Below are positions 28,952 to 38,058 of a stretch of DNA of 64,000 nt, piece by piece. Source of the stretch: Actinomycetota bacterium. Its GTDB lineage: Bacteria > Actinomycetota > Thermoleophilia > Gaiellales > Gaiellaceae. Every line of letters begins with the position of its first letter. The stretch's first letter is position 1. The notes beneath the pieces were generated by a model. It saw only the letters and a list, made by a program, of their open reading frames with translations, was not told the DNA's origin and made no database searches. A program made the translations under genes and the position numbers. The DNA is taken from assembly GCA_003132665.1 (NCBI GenBank), contig PKYN01000009.1:201676-265675 (forward strand), read 5' to 3'.

Positions 28952-30033
28952 GCGTTTACCTAGCAGCGTCCGCGCTGGAGGATCTGTCTCTGCCGAGCCC
29001 GATGGTCAGGGTGATCCTGGCCAGCATCCTGGCGCTCGCGATCTCGATCTTCGCCGGGCCGCGCTTCATCGCCTTCCTGCGCAACCACGACGTTGGCCAG
29101 CACATACGCGAGGAGGGGCCGGCGGGACACGTCGTCAAGCAGGGAACGCCGGTGATGGGCGGCGTGCTCTTCCTGGTTGCCGCGGTCATCTCGTTTTTCG
29201 TCTTCAGCGAGTACACGACCCAAGCCTTGACCGTGCTCTTCGTCATGCTCACCTGCGCCGGCATCGGTTTCGTCGACGACCTGATGAAGCTGCGGCATCG
29301 GCGCTCGCTCGGGTTGGCCGGTCGCTGGAAGATGGTCTTCCTCGTTTTGATCACCGTCGGCGCCGGTTACCTGGCGCACCGAGCCGGTCAACCGACCTGG
29401 CTCGCCATTCCCTTCACCCACACGCGCCTGCAACTGGGCCTGCTCTGGTACGTGCTGCTCTTCTTCGTCATCGCGGGCGCGGCCAACGGCGTTAACCTGA
29501 CCGACGGTCTCGACGGACTGGCGGCGGGCACCGGCATCATCGCCACCTTCACCTTCCTCTCGATCGCGGTCATCGCCTACGTGCGCTCCTCGCCGAACCC
29601 CGGCTTACGCGAGCCGAGGCTCGTCGATCTGGCGATTCTGGCCGCCGCGCTGATCGGAGGACTGATCGGCTTCCTCTGGTACAACACCTTCCCGGCCGAC
29701 GTGTTCATGGGAGACACCGGCTCGATGGGGATCGGCGGTGCGCTGGCGGGCTTCGCGATCATGACCAAGACCGAGCTCCTGCTGCTTCTGGTCGCCGGGA
29801 TCTTCCTGATCGAAGCGCTCTCGGTGATGATCCAGGTCTTCAGCTTTCGCCTCTTCAAGCGCCGCGTCTTCTTGATGGCGCCGATCCACCATCACTTCGA
29901 GATGAAAGCCTGGTCGGAAACGAAGATCATGGTGCGCTTCTGGATTCTCTGCGGCATTCTCTGCGCCCTTGCCTTCGCTCTCTATTACCGTAGCTTCACC
30001 GTCTTCAACTTCCTCCGCCCGCTGCCCAAGTGA
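28948..30033 (+). CDS. mraY: Phospho-N-acetylmuramoyl-pentapeptide transferase
   Basis: GVNLTDGLDGLAAGTG, GDTGSMGIGGALAG, MAPIHHHFE; GTG start 28948 overlapping murF stop. Confidence 0.95.
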   Translation: MSVYLAASALEDLSLPSPMVRVILASILALAISIFAGPRFIAFLRNHDVGQHIREEGPAGHVVKQGTPVMGGVLFLVAAVISFFVFSEYTTQALTVLFVMLTCAGIGFVDDLMKLRHRRSLGLAGRWKMVFLVLITVGAGYLAHRAGQPTWLAIPFTHTRLQLGLLWYVLLFFVIAGAANGVNLTDGLDGLAAGTGIIATFTFLSIAVIAYVRSSPNPGLREPRLVDLAILAAALIGGLIGFLWYNTFPADVFMGDTGSMGIGGALAGFAIMTKTELLLLLVAGIFLIEALSVMIQVFSFRLFKRRVFLMAPIHHHFEMKAWSETKIMVRFWILCGILCALAFALYYRSFTVFNFLRPLPK

Positions 30034-31295
30034 GCGAGCTGCCTGATCGCGTGCTCGTGCTGGGCCTGGCCCGATCGGGGCGGGCGGCGGCGCTGGCCCT
30101 GGCGCGGCGCGGCGTGACCGTCGTAGCGGTCGATCGCTCGACCGAGCTGGATGTGAGCGAGCTGGCCGGAGCGGGCATCGAGCTGAGGCTCGGCGTCGAG
30201 AGCGAGCGCTTGCTCGAAGGCGCGGGGCTGCTCGTGAAGAGTCCCGGCGTGCCGGCCGAAGCGGCGCTGGTAAGGGCGGCGCAGAAGCGAAGGACTCCGG
30301 TTTGGAGTGAGGTTGAGCTTGCTTCACGCCTCTTTCCAAACCCTTTGGTCGGCGTCACCGGCACCAACGGCAAGACGACGACGACCGAGCTTCTGGGGGC
30401 GATCTTCCGCGCAGCCGGTCGCACGGTGGAGGTGGCCGGCAATGTCGGCCGGGCGATCTGCGACCTCGACGGTGAGCTCGACCCCGACAGCTGGATCGTC
30501 TGCGAGCTCTCCAGCTTTCAGCTCGAGGACATCGAGCGCCTGCGCCTGCGCATCGCCGTGCTGCTCAACCTCGAGCCCGACCACCTCGATCGCCACGGCT
30601 CACTCGAGGCCTATCGCGACGCCAAGCTGCGCATCTTCGAGAACCAGCTCGAAGACGACGTGGCCGTGCTGCCGCGCGGATTCGGCGAGGTGCCGGGGAG
30701 CGGCCGCCGAGTCGAGTTCGAAGCGCACGATCCCCTGCCGGCCGAGCCGCTGATACCAGGCGAGCACAATCGCGAGAACGCCGCCGCCGCAACCCAGGCG
30801 GCGCGGGCGGCCGGAATCGCCGAGGATGCGATCGCCGAGGCGCTTCGCACCTTCCCCGGCGTGCCGCACCGGCTCGAGCCCGTGGCCGAGCTCGGCGGAG
30901 TCCGCTACGTGAACGACTCCAAGGCCACCAACACCGCTGCCGCGCGCAAGGCGATCGCCGCCTACTCGGGGCCGCTGCATATCATCCTCGGCGGGCGCGG
31001 CAAGGGGGAGGCGTTCGACGGCCTGGCCGCGGAGCTGAGCGCCCACGAGGCCCGCGCCTATCTGGTCGGCGAGACGGCAAAGGAGATAGCGGGCGCGCTG
31101 GAGCGAGCCGGTGTCGCCTTCGAGCATTACGGGACGCTCGAGCAGGCCGTTGCAACGGCCGCGGGCAATGCGAAGCCGGGCGAGATCGTGTTGCTCGCGC
31201 CCGCCTGCGCCAGTTTCGACCAGTTCGAGAACTTCGAGCAGCGCGGCGACGCCTTCCGCTCGTGCGTGGCGAAGCTGGCCTCGCAGAACCCCTAA
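30030..31295 (+). CDS. murD: UDP-MurNAc-L-alanine--D-glutamate ligase
   Basis: GVTGTNGKTTTTELL, CELSSFQLEDI, NDSKATNTAAARKAI. Confidence 0.95.
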   Translation: MSELPDRVLVLGLARSGRAAALALARRGVTVVAVDRSTELDVSELAGAGIELRLGVESERLLEGAGLLVKSPGVPAEAALVRAAQKRRTPVWSEVELASRLFPNPLVGVTGTNGKTTTTELLGAIFRAAGRTVEVAGNVGRAICDLDGELDPDSWIVCELSSFQLEDIERLRLRIAVLLNLEPDHLDRHGSLEAYRDAKLRIFENQLEDDVAVLPRGFGEVPGSGRRVEFEAHDPLPAEPLIPGEHNRENAAAATQAARAAGIAEDAIAEALRTFPGVPHRLEPVAELGGVRYVNDSKATNTAAARKAIAAYSGPLHIILGGRGKGEAFDGLAAELSAHEARAYLVGETAKEIAGALERAGVAFEHYGTLEQAVATAAGNAKPGEIVLLAPACASFDQFENFEQRGDAFRSCVAKLASQNP

Positions 31296-31360
31296 CGGAA
31301 TGAAGACCCACCGACTGGGTGCGATCGGGCGGTGGAGTGCTTCAGTTTCGTTAGGGGTTC
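31286..31360. repeat. Intergenic element B: 12-bp perfect terminal inverted repeat, core related to element A
   Basis: GAACCCCTAACG (31286-31297) / CGTTAGGGGTTC (31349-31360); core GACCCACCGACTGGGTGCGATCGGGCGGTGGAGTGCTTCA. Confidence 0.75.
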
Positions 31361-31435
31361 ATAAAGCCTGATTCTCGAGCCCTATCTGAAGCGCCGAGGG
31401 TAGGAAGCGCGCTCGCGCGGTCGAACCGTCCTAGC

Positions 31436-32800
31436 GTGACTGGAAGTTGGTTCGAGGAGACGGGCACGGTCCGGAGGAGCACCCCCGGGCGTACGAGACG
31501 CGCCCCCGGCGCGACGTCCTCGCGCCGGGGGCAGGGGGCGGCGCGAACGCCGCGACCCGCGACCCGCCGAGCGAGCGCCCCCGTCCGGCTCAAGGCCGTT
31601 CCGGCGCGGGCTCCGGGCGCCGGCCCGACTCGCGCACGGGCGCCGAAGATGCAGCTCGAGTTTCAGCTCCTGGCTCTGGCGACCCTGGCGCTCGTCGCCT
31701 TCGGGCTGGTGATGGTCTTCAGCTCCACCTCGGCCACCGCCACGCTGGGGGGCGGAAGCGCGAGCGCTTTTTTGGTGCGCCAGGCCGTCTACGCGCTGGT
31801 CGGACTCGGCGCGATGATCGCCTTCACGCGCTTCGACTATCGCAAGCTGCGCCCGCTCGCGCCGACGCTACTCACGGCCTCGCTGGGACTTTGTCTGGCG
31901 GTGTTCGCGATAGGCACGCAGGTGAACGGCGCGCGGCGCTGGATCTCGCTCGGGCCGATCGGTCTGCAACCCTCGGAGCTCGTCAAGCTTTCGCTCGCAC
32001 TCTGGATTCCCGCCCGGCTCGTGCGCCGGCCGCGGCTGCAGACCCTGGGCGAGCTGGCAAAGCCCGTCGGTCTGATGGTTGCGATCGCCTGCGGCATGAT
32101 CGCGGCCGAGCCCGACCTCGGCACGGTTACGAGCATCCTCGTCATGGTCGCCGCGGCGCTCGTCGTGTCGGGGGTGCCTTTCGGGCTGATCGCCCGCGCT
32201 TACGCTCTCATTGGGGCGCTGGGGATGATCGCCGTGATGTCCGAGCCCTATCAGCGCGCTCGTCTGACCGCCTTCCTGCATCCGATGGCAAGCTCGCAGG
32301 GGAGCGGGTATCAGGGCATGCAATCGCTGATCGGACTTGGCTCGGGCGGTATCACCGGGCACGGACTGGGGCAGGGCGTGCAGAAGATTCACTTCCTGCC
32401 CGAGGCGCACACCGACATGATCGCCTCCGTGGTCGGCGAGGAGCTCGGGCTGATCGGCATCGTCCTGCTGATTGCCTTCTACGCAGTGTTCGTCTGGGCC
32501 GGACTGCGGATTGCGCTCGCCTGCCGCGACCCGTTCGGGAAGGCGGTCGCGGCCGCGCTCACCACGCTGATCGCGGGCCAGGCCGCGATCAATCTCGCGG
32601 CCGTGTTCGGGCTCGTTCCGCTGACCGGAATCACGCTCCCCTTTGTCTCCTATGGAGGCTCCAGCCTTGTTGTCTCCCTCATGGCGGTAGGCATCCTCCT
32701 TAACATCGCGGTGAATCATGGAAAAACAGCGACCCCTGAGGTGTCTGATCGCCGCCGGCGGAACGGCCGGGCATCTCATGCCCGCGCTCGCCGTCGCTGA
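31436..32800 (+). CDS. ftsW: SEDS peptidoglycan polymerase FtsW with ~70-aa basic N-terminal extension (alternative ATG at 31649)
   Basis: LVMVFSSTSATATLGG, GSGYQGMQSLIGLGSGGITGHGLGQG, FLPEAHTDMIASVVGEELG, PFVSYGGSSL. Confidence 0.92.
   Translation: MTGSWFEETGTVRRSTPGRTRRAPGATSSRRGQGAARTPRPATRRASAPVRLKAVPARAPGAGPTRARAPKMQLEFQLLALATLALVAFGLVMVFSSTSATATLGGGSASAFLVRQAVYALVGLGAMIAFTRFDYRKLRPLAPTLLTASLGLCLAVFAIGTQVNGARRWISLGPIGLQPSELVKLSLALWIPARLVRRPRLQTLGELAKPVGLMVAIACGMIAAEPDLGTVTSILVMVAAALVVSGVPFGLIARAYALIGALGMIAVMSEPYQRARLTAFLHPMASSQGSGYQGMQSLIGLGSGGITGHGLGQGVQKIHFLPEAHTDMIASVVGEELGLIGIVLLIAFYAVFVWAGLRIALACRDPFGKAVAAALTTLIAGQAAINLAAVFGLVPLTGITLPFVSYGGSSLVVSLMAVGILLNIAVNHGKTATPEVSDRRRRNGRASHARARRR
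31503..31531. repeat. Perfect 11-bp GC inverted repeat within 5' end of ftsW ORF
   Basis: CCCCCGGCGCG-acgtcct-CGCGCCGGGGG. Confidence 0.85.
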
Positions 32801-33806
32801 GGCGCTCGAGAAACGCGGCGCCGAAGTCTCTTTCGCCGGCTCGTCCGAGCGGATGGAGGCCGAGCTGGTGCCACAGGCGGGCTTTGCCTTCGATTCCTTT
32901 CGCGTCTCGGGCTTCTCGCGCCGGCCGGGGCTGAAGCTGGCGCGCGGGCTCGCGCAGGCGCTGGTCGCTCCCTTCTCCTGCCTGCGAATACTCGCGCGCC
33001 GAAAGCCCGACGTCGTCTTCGGCGGCGGCGGGTATGTGGCCGGGCCGATGGTTCTGGCCGCCTGGTTGAAGCGGATCCCCGCGGCGCTGAGCGAGGCGGA
33101 CGCGCACCTCGGTCTGGCGAACCGGCTGGCGGAGCCGTTCGCGCGCCGCGTCTTCCTCGCCTTTCCGATCGAGGGCGGCGGGAAGCGAAAGTACCGCGTC
33201 ACCGGACGACCGGTTCCCGCGCGTTCGCTCTCACCCGAACGGGCACAGGCGCGCGAGCGTTTCGGGCTGCCGCAGCAGGGGCCCGTTTTGCTCGTAGCCG
33301 GCGGCAGCCAGGGGGCACGGGCGCTGAATGAGCTCGTGGTCGAGTGTTTCGGAGAAAGCGGGCCTGCCGTCTTGCACCTGGCCGGGGAGCGCGACTACCC
33401 GGCGCTGGCAAAGAGGGTGAAGCGGTCGGATTACGTGCTGCTGGGGTTTATCAACGAGTTCGGAGCGGCGTTGGCGGCCTGCGATCTGGCACTGGCGCGG
33501 GCCGGCGGTTCGGTCTGGGAGTTGGCGGCGGCCGGAAAGCCGGCGCTGCTCGTTCCCTATCCCTACGCGACCGCCGACCACCAGGCCAAGAACGCGAACT
33601 ACTTCGTGCAGGGCGGCGGGGCGATCGCGCTGCCCGAGAGCGAGCTCGAGCAGGTGCCCGCCAAGCTGCTGGAGCTGCTTGGCGATCCGGCGCGGCTGGA
33701 GAAGATGTCCGCCGCGATGCTGCGCCTGGCACGGCCGAACGCCGCCGAGGAGATCGCGGACGAACTGATCGAGCTGGCACGCAGCCGTGGGAAGAGCGCG
33801 AAATGA
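32718..33806 (+). CDS. murG: UDP-GlcNAc:lipid I N-acetylglucosaminyltransferase
   Basis: CLIAAGGTAGHLMPALAVAEAL, FGGGGYVAGPMVLAA, LVPYPYATADHQAKNA. Confidence 0.95.
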   Translation: MEKQRPLRCLIAAGGTAGHLMPALAVAEALEKRGAEVSFAGSSERMEAELVPQAGFAFDSFRVSGFSRRPGLKLARGLAQALVAPFSCLRILARRKPDVVFGGGGYVAGPMVLAAWLKRIPAALSEADAHLGLANRLAEPFARRVFLAFPIEGGGKRKYRVTGRPVPARSLSPERAQARERFGLPQQGPVLLVAGGSQGARALNELVVECFGESGPAVLHLAGERDYPALAKRVKRSDYVLLGFINEFGAALAACDLALARAGGSVWELAAAGKPALLVPYPYATADHQAKNANYFVQGGGAIALPESELEQVPAKLLELLGDPARLEKMSAAMLRLARPNAAEEIADELIELARSRGKSAK

Positions 33807-34996
33807 GCGCGCTGGACGGCCGGACGATCTGGCTTGCCGGGATAGGCGGCGCCGGCATGAGCGCCTACGCGCTGATCGCCAAGGCCTGGGGAGCGGACGT
33901 GTCGGGCTGGGACAAGAACGAGACGCCCTACCTGGCGGGCGTGAGGGCGGCTGGAATCAACGTCGAGATCGCGCCGGAACCGACCCTGCCGGGCGCGGAT
34001 GTGGAGCGCTACGTATCGACCGCCTTCGCCGGGCGAATCGAGGGTCGGCCCCGCGCCGATCTGCTCGCCGAGCTCGTCTCGCTGCGGCGCTCGATCGTCG
34101 TCTCGGGCGCCCACGGCAAGACCACGACGAGCGGGATGATCGCGTTCTGCCTCGATCGCCTCGGCCTCGACCCGGCCTTCATCGTCGGCGGTGAGATCGC
34201 CCAGCTCGGCGGTAACGCCCGCGCGGGCGCCGGCTGGCTGGTCGTGGAGGGCGACGAGTCCGATCGCTCGGTGGCGGCGCTCAGGCCCGAGATCGCCGTG
34301 CTGCTCAACGTCGACCTCGACCATCACACGACCTACGCCTCGCTGGCCGAGGTCGAGCGGCTGTTCGAGGACTGGCTCGCCGAGGTGCCGAAGGTCGTGC
34401 GCGCCGAAGAGCTCGAGCCGGTGGATCTGCCGTTGGCGCTGCCCGGGGAGCACAATCGCCTGAACGCCGCCGCGGCGCTTTCGGCACTCGAGCTTGCGGG
34501 AGTGGAGCGCAACGCGGCCGAGAGCGTGATCGTCGAGTATCGCGGCGCGGGCCGGCGCTTCGAAGAACGCGGCGAGGCGGCCGGGGTGAAGGTCTTCGAC
34601 GACTACGGGCATCACCCGGCCGAGGTCGCGGCCACGCTCGCCGCGGCACGCGAGCGGGCGGGGGAGGGGCGCCTGGCCGTCATCTTTCAGCCGCACCTCT
34701 ACTCGCGCACGCGCTACCTGGCTCGCGAATTCGCCAGTTCGCTCGCCGCCGCCGACGCGGTCTGCGTCGCCGAGATCTACGCCGCTCGCGAGGATCCCGT
34801 GGCGGGGGTGAGCGGAAAGCTGGTTGTCGACGCCCTGGCCGAAGTCAGGCCGGGGATGCCGCTTGCTTGGACGCCGACGCTGGAGGACGGAGTCCGCTTC
34901 CTGGCCGGCTGGGTCAGAGCCGGCGACCTGGTCTTCACGATCGGCGCCGGCGATGTTGACCGTGCGGGCCCGCTGCTTTTGGAGGCGCTGGCATGA
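33803..34996 (+). CDS. murC: UDP-MurNAc--L-alanine ligase
   Basis: IWLAGIGGAGMSAYALIA, SGAHGKTTTSGMIA, DDYGHHPAEVAATLAA, FQPHLYSRTRYL; ATG at 33803 overlaps murG stop. Confidence 0.94.
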   Translation: MSALDGRTIWLAGIGGAGMSAYALIAKAWGADVSGWDKNETPYLAGVRAAGINVEIAPEPTLPGADVERYVSTAFAGRIEGRPRADLLAELVSLRRSIVVSGAHGKTTTSGMIAFCLDRLGLDPAFIVGGEIAQLGGNARAGAGWLVVEGDESDRSVAALRPEIAVLLNVDLDHHTTYASLAEVERLFEDWLAEVPKVVRAEELEPVDLPLALPGEHNRLNAAAALSALELAGVERNAAESVIVEYRGAGRRFEERGEAAGVKVFDDYGHHPAEVAATLAAARERAGEGRLAVIFQPHLYSRTRYLAREFASSLAAADAVCVAEIYAAREDPVAGVSGKLVVDALAEVRPGMPLAWTPTLEDGVRFLAGWVRAGDLVFTIGAGDVDRAGPLLLEALA

Positions 34997-35877
34997 AGAT
35001 CGAGCAGAGCGCCGCTCTCGGTCGATACACGACCTTCGGCAGCGGAGGGCCGGCGCGGGGCTTCATGCGGGCTCGCAACGAGGAAGACGTCGCCCGGGCG
35101 CTCGCCTGGGCGGCCGAGCGTGACCTGCCCGTCCTTCCGCTCGGCTTCGGCTCCAACCTGCTTGTCGCGGACGTTGGCGTCGAGGCGCTCGTGCTCAGGC
35201 TCGAGGGCGAGCTGGCGTCCGTCGAGATCGACGGCGAGACGATGATCGCCGGCGGCGGAGCGGCCGACGCGCTCTGCGCGCGTCTGGCGCAGGCCGCAGG
35301 ACTCTCGGGGCTCGAGTTCGCGGCCTCGATTCCAGGCACGGTGGGCGGCGGCGTCTGCATGAACGCGGGCGCCTGGGGCAGCGACTTCGGCGCCGTGCTC
35401 TCGCGGGCGCTGGTTGCAGAGCGCGAGGGATCGCGCTGGCTCGATTGCAGTCAGCTCGGTCTGCGCTACCGAGGCTCCGCGCTTGGCGCCGGGCAGATCG
35501 TCGTCCGCGCCGAGATCAGGCTCGAGCGGAGCTCCGCGAAGGAAATCGAAAGCGGCGTCCAGGCCAAGAAGGAGCAGCGGCGATCGAGCCAACCTTCGGG
35601 CATCCGCACCTTCGGCAGCGTGTTCAAGAATCCCGAGCACGAGCTCGGCGCCGGGCGCATGATCGACGCCTGCGGGCTCAAGGGCGAACGAATCGGCGGA
35701 GCGAGAATCTCGCTCCAGCACGCGAACTTCATCGAGAACTGCGGCGACGCGACAACGGCCGACGCGCTCGCACTGATCGAGCTGGCCCGCCGCCGCGCGC
35801 ACGAGCAATTCGGCGTCGTGCTCGAGCCCGAGGTCCGGCTGATCGGCGAGATCTCGCTACCTCCCGTCGAGTCATAG
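34993..35877 (+). CDS. murB: UDP-N-acetylenolpyruvoylglucosamine reductase
   Basis: YTTFGSGGPARGF, LGFGSNLLVADVGV, SIPGTVGGGVCMNAGAWG, GSVFKNP. Confidence 0.94.
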   Translation: MKIEQSAALGRYTTFGSGGPARGFMRARNEEDVARALAWAAERDLPVLPLGFGSNLLVADVGVEALVLRLEGELASVEIDGETMIAGGGAADALCARLAQAAGLSGLEFAASIPGTVGGGVCMNAGAWGSDFGAVLSRALVAEREGSRWLDCSQLGLRYRGSALGAGQIVVRAEIRLERSSAKEIESGVQAKKEQRRSSQPSGIRTFGSVFKNPEHELGAGRMIDACGLKGERIGGARISLQHANFIENCGDATTADALALIELARRRAHEQFGVVLEPEVRLIGEISLPPVES

Positions 35878-35898
35878 ACCAGTTGCATTCGACGACCC

Positions 35899-36816
35899 AT
35901 GGCGAGGGCGCTGGAGTTCTTCGCTTATAGCGAGCTCCTCAGGCCTGCGGCCGGGGGTAGGAGGGACTACGGCCGGCGCGAAATAGGCGCAGTGGCCAGC
36001 ACAACCCGCAGGACGAGCGCGCGCGTTGTCGTGCCGATGAAGCGTCGCCGCAAGTCGCGCCGGGCGCTGACAAAGAGCATGCCGAGCGGGCGCACGATCG
36101 CGCTTCTGTTCGCCGCGCTGATGGTTGTCGTCGGCTTGTACGCAGTCGCCTTGAAAAGCTCGCTTTTCGCGCTCGAGAAGGTTGAGATCAGGGGCGCCAC
36201 TCCGGCCCTCTCGCGCCAGATCGACGCGGTCGTCAAGCCGCTGCGCGGGCGCAGTCTGGTCGGGCTGAACGGAGCCGGCGTGAAGCAGGCGATCCTGGCG
36301 ATTCCGGAGGTCAAGACGGTGCGAGTCGATCGTGCGTTTCCCAACACGTTGCGCATCGTCGTCTCCCGCGAGCACCCGGTCGCCGTGCTCCGCCGAGGCC
36401 GGGAGGCCTGGGTGATCGCCGTCAGCGGTAAGGTGGTGCGCCCGCTCCGGCGCGGTCGAGGACAGGATCTGGCTCGCGTCTGGGTGCCCGCTTCGGTGGC
36501 CGTGAGTATCGGCGATCCACTCGCCGATCGCGGCGTCAGAACTGCGATCGGCGTGCTCGCTACGCTCCAGCGCTCGAAGCACTCGATGAAGCCCACGAGC
36601 GTGCTCGTCCGTAACGGCGATCTGACGCTCACGCTCGGCTCGAGCACCGAGTTGCGCTTCGGCGACGCCTCGGAGGTGACGCTGAAACTGGCCGTGGCCG
36701 AGAAGATCCTGCCCGATCTCGCGGCCCCTCAGGCCGGGTCGATCGCCTACCTCGATGTGAGCGTTCCCGATCGGGCGGTAGGTGGAACCGAGTTGAAGTC
36801 GAACCAAGGTCGTTAG
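35899..36816 (+). CDS. ftsQ: FtsQ/DivIB-type cell division protein (POTRA domain)
   Basis: Single TM followed by LEKVEIRGATPALSRQI and FPNTLRIVVSREHPVAVLRRG; true start may be internal (36037 MKRRRKSRR). Confidence 0.85.
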   Translation: MARALEFFAYSELLRPAAGGRRDYGRREIGAVASTTRRTSARVVVPMKRRRKSRRALTKSMPSGRTIALLFAALMVVVGLYAVALKSSLFALEKVEIRGATPALSRQIDAVVKPLRGRSLVGLNGAGVKQAILAIPEVKTVRVDRAFPNTLRIVVSREHPVAVLRRGREAWVIAVSGKVVRPLRRGRGQDLARVWVPASVAVSIGDPLADRGVRTAIGVLATLQRSKHSMKPTSVLVRNGDLTLTLGSSTELRFGDASEVTLKLAVAEKILPDLAAPQAGSIAYLDVSVPDRAVGGTELKSNQGR

Positions 36817-36848
36817 GGTTGAAGCACTCCAACAGGCCGCGTAACGCG

Positions 36849-36877
36849 TTGACAGCTATAGAAAGGGCGCGTACGCT
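36849..36877 (+). promoter_or_regulatory. Putative SigA promoter for ftsZ
   Basis: TTGACA (36849-36854), 17-nt spacer, TACGCT (36872-36877), 59 nt upstream of ftsZ ATG. Confidence 0.65.
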
Positions 36878-36935
36878 GCCGTTTCACGAGGCTCGGCGAT
36901 CTGCCGATACTTCTTTTTGAGCTAAGTCGCACAAG

Positions 36936-38006
36936 ATGAAAGACCAATCGAACAGCTATCTAGCGGTGATCAAGGTCGTCGGTGTCGGCGGCGGCGGCTC
37001 GAATGCGGTCAATCGCATGGTCGACGCCCACATCTCCGGGGTCGAGTTCATCGTGGTGAACACCGACGCGCAGGCGCTTCTCATGTGCGACGCCGACATC
37101 AAGGTTCACATCGGCGCCAAGGCGACGCGCGGGCTCGGAGCCGGCGCCAACCCCGAGGTCGGTAAGGCGGCCGCCGAAGAGAGTCGCGACGAGTTGAAGG
37201 AGGCGCTGAAGGGCGCCGACATGATTTTCGTTACGGCCGGTGAGGGCGGCGGCACAGGCACCGGCGCGGCTCCGATCGTGGCCGAGATCGCGACGGAGCT
37301 GGGCGCGCTCACCGTGGGCGTGGTCACCAAGCCGTTCAGCTTCGAGGGGCAAAAGCGATCGAGCCAGGCGCTGCGCGGAATTGAAGACCTGCGCGACCGG
37401 GTCGACACGCTGATCGTGGTCGAGAACGACCGGCTGCTGGAGGTCGTGGAGAAGAAGACGACCGTCGTCGAGGCCTTCAAGATGGCCGACGACGTGCTGC
37501 GCCAGGGTGTGCAGGGCATCACCGATCTGATCACGACGCCCGGCCTCGTCAACCTCGACTTCGCCGACGTGCGCACGATCATGCGCGACGCCGGTACTGC
37601 GGTCATGGGCATCGGGCTCGGCTCGGGCCCGAACCGCGCCGCCGAAGCGGCTCAGCAGGCCATCGCCTCGCCGCTTCTGGACGCTTCGATCGAGGGCGCG
37701 ACCGGCGTTCTGCTGAACATCTCCGGCGGCTCGGACATCGGTCTGTTCGAGGTGAACGAGGCCGCAGAGCTGGTGACGGCTGCGGCCGACCAGAGCGCCA
37801 ACGTGATCTTCGGCGCCGTCATCGACGAATCGCTCAAGGGCGACGTTCGCGTGACGGTGATCGCGACCGGCTTCGGCGCGGGCGGCGAGCACCGGCGCTG
37901 GCAGGCGACCCGAACCGGCGAGCGCATACGCGAAAAGAAGGCGCCCGAGACGTTCGAGGTGCCCGAGGAGATCCTCGAGATTCCCTCCTTCCTGCGCGAA
38001 GACTGA
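36936..38006 (+). CDS. ftsZ: Cell division protein FtsZ
   Basis: [23 protein letters not shown] tubulin signature, C-terminal EIPSFLRED. Confidence 0.97.
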   Translation: MKDQSNSYLAVIKVVGVGGGGSNAVNRMVDAHISGVEFIVVNTDAQALLMCDADIKVHIGAKATRGLGAGANPEVGKAAAEESRDELKEALKGADMIFVTAGEGGGTGTGAAPIVAEIATELGALTVGVVTKPFSFEGQKRSSQALRGIEDLRDRVDTLIVVENDRLLEVVEKKTTVVEAFKMADDVLRQGVQGITDLITTPGLVNLDFADVRTIMRDAGTAVMGIGLGSGPNRAAEAAQQAIASPLLDASIEGATGVLLNISGGSDIGLFEVNEAAELVTAAADQSANVIFGAVIDESLKGDVRVTVIATGFGAGGEHRRWQATRTGERIREKKAPETFEVPEEILEIPSFLRED

Positions 38007-38031
38007 CGACGACGCCGTTTTATCGGATCTT

Positions 38032-38046
38032 TATTCAGTCTGAATA
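38032..38046. promoter_or_regulatory. Operator-like palindrome upstream of CocE-family hydrolase
   Basis: TATTCAG-t-CTGAATA perfect 7-bp half sites. Confidence 0.4.
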
Positions 38047-38058
38047 GGCTCGCGATTA

